Assembly (NCBI GenBank): GCA_004297865.1
Contig: SCSO01000370.1
Location: 1-6,008, forward strand
DNA length: 6,008 nt
Source: Legionella sp.
GTDB taxonomy: Bacteria > Pseudomonadota > Gammaproteobacteria > Legionellales > Legionellaceae
Direction of reading: 5' to 3'
Notes under the pieces: generated by a model
The model's database searches: none
What the model saw: only the letters and a program-made list of their open reading frames with translations
Told to the model about the DNA's origin: nothing
In this document: positions 6,008-6,008 of the stretch, one piece after another
How positions within the stretch are numbered: the stretch's first letter is position 1
Layout: each line of letters starts with the position of its first letter
Made by a program: the position numbers and the translations under genes

Positions 6008-6008
6008 C

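Noticed and set aside
5171..6008. A functional link between queF and the spmAB 'nucleoside recognition' proteins, such as preQ1 transport
   Set aside because: They are separated by a gene on the other strand, and the Gate domain name does not establish nucleoside transport.

Overview
The window is chromosomal, AT-rich and bacterial. Its content points to a gammaproteobacterium, most likely of the Legionellales (Legionella, Coxiella or Berkiella-like). The evidence is: a type of TyrRS with HLGH and KMSKS signatures; a MepM-type M23 peptidase next to tyrS; an E. coli-like 16S rRNA leader element beside tyrS; a long, E. coli-type QueF; and a DUF1460 protein, a family known from Legionella. The genus assignment is inference from gene content and composition.

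Layout from left to right: (1) positions 1-120 hold the start of a ribosomal RNA operon reading leftward off the window, with an rRNA P1-like promoter and the conserved leader element, but no 16S gene body. (2) tyrS (121-1326, minus) lies immediately upstream of that promoter. (3) A 192-bp divergent spacer carries back-to-back promoter candidates. (4) A MepM-like M23 endopeptidase gene (1519-2889, plus) follows. (5) A hairpin sits in the 25-bp convergent gap. (6) spmB and spmA (2915-4050, minus) overlap by 4 bp and form a two-gene operon. (7) A 68-bp divergent gap separates spmA from (8) a secreted DUF1460 cysteine peptidase/amidase-like gene (4119-5126, plus). (9) A second hairpin of related sequence lies in the next convergent gap. 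(10) queF (5171-6007 or beyond, minus) ends the window, with its start at the right edge.

Apart from the spmA-spmB pair, each transcription unit points the opposite way from its neighbour, so this is a run of single-gene units rather than a pathway operon. Two themes recur. One is translation and RNA: the rRNA operon, TyrRS, and QueF for queuosine in tRNA. The other is the cell envelope: the M23 endopeptidase, SpmA/SpmB membrane proteins and a DUF1460 enzyme. The envelope group recalls the Bacillus spmA-spmB-dacB cluster, where the same membrane pair accompanies a peptidoglycan peptidase. No mobile element, CRISPR array, tRNA gene or phage gene is visible. I see no convincing new system; the items worth a second look are the rRNA promoter without an intervening terminator, the paired convergent-gap hairpins, and spmAB between two cell-wall hydrolase genes.
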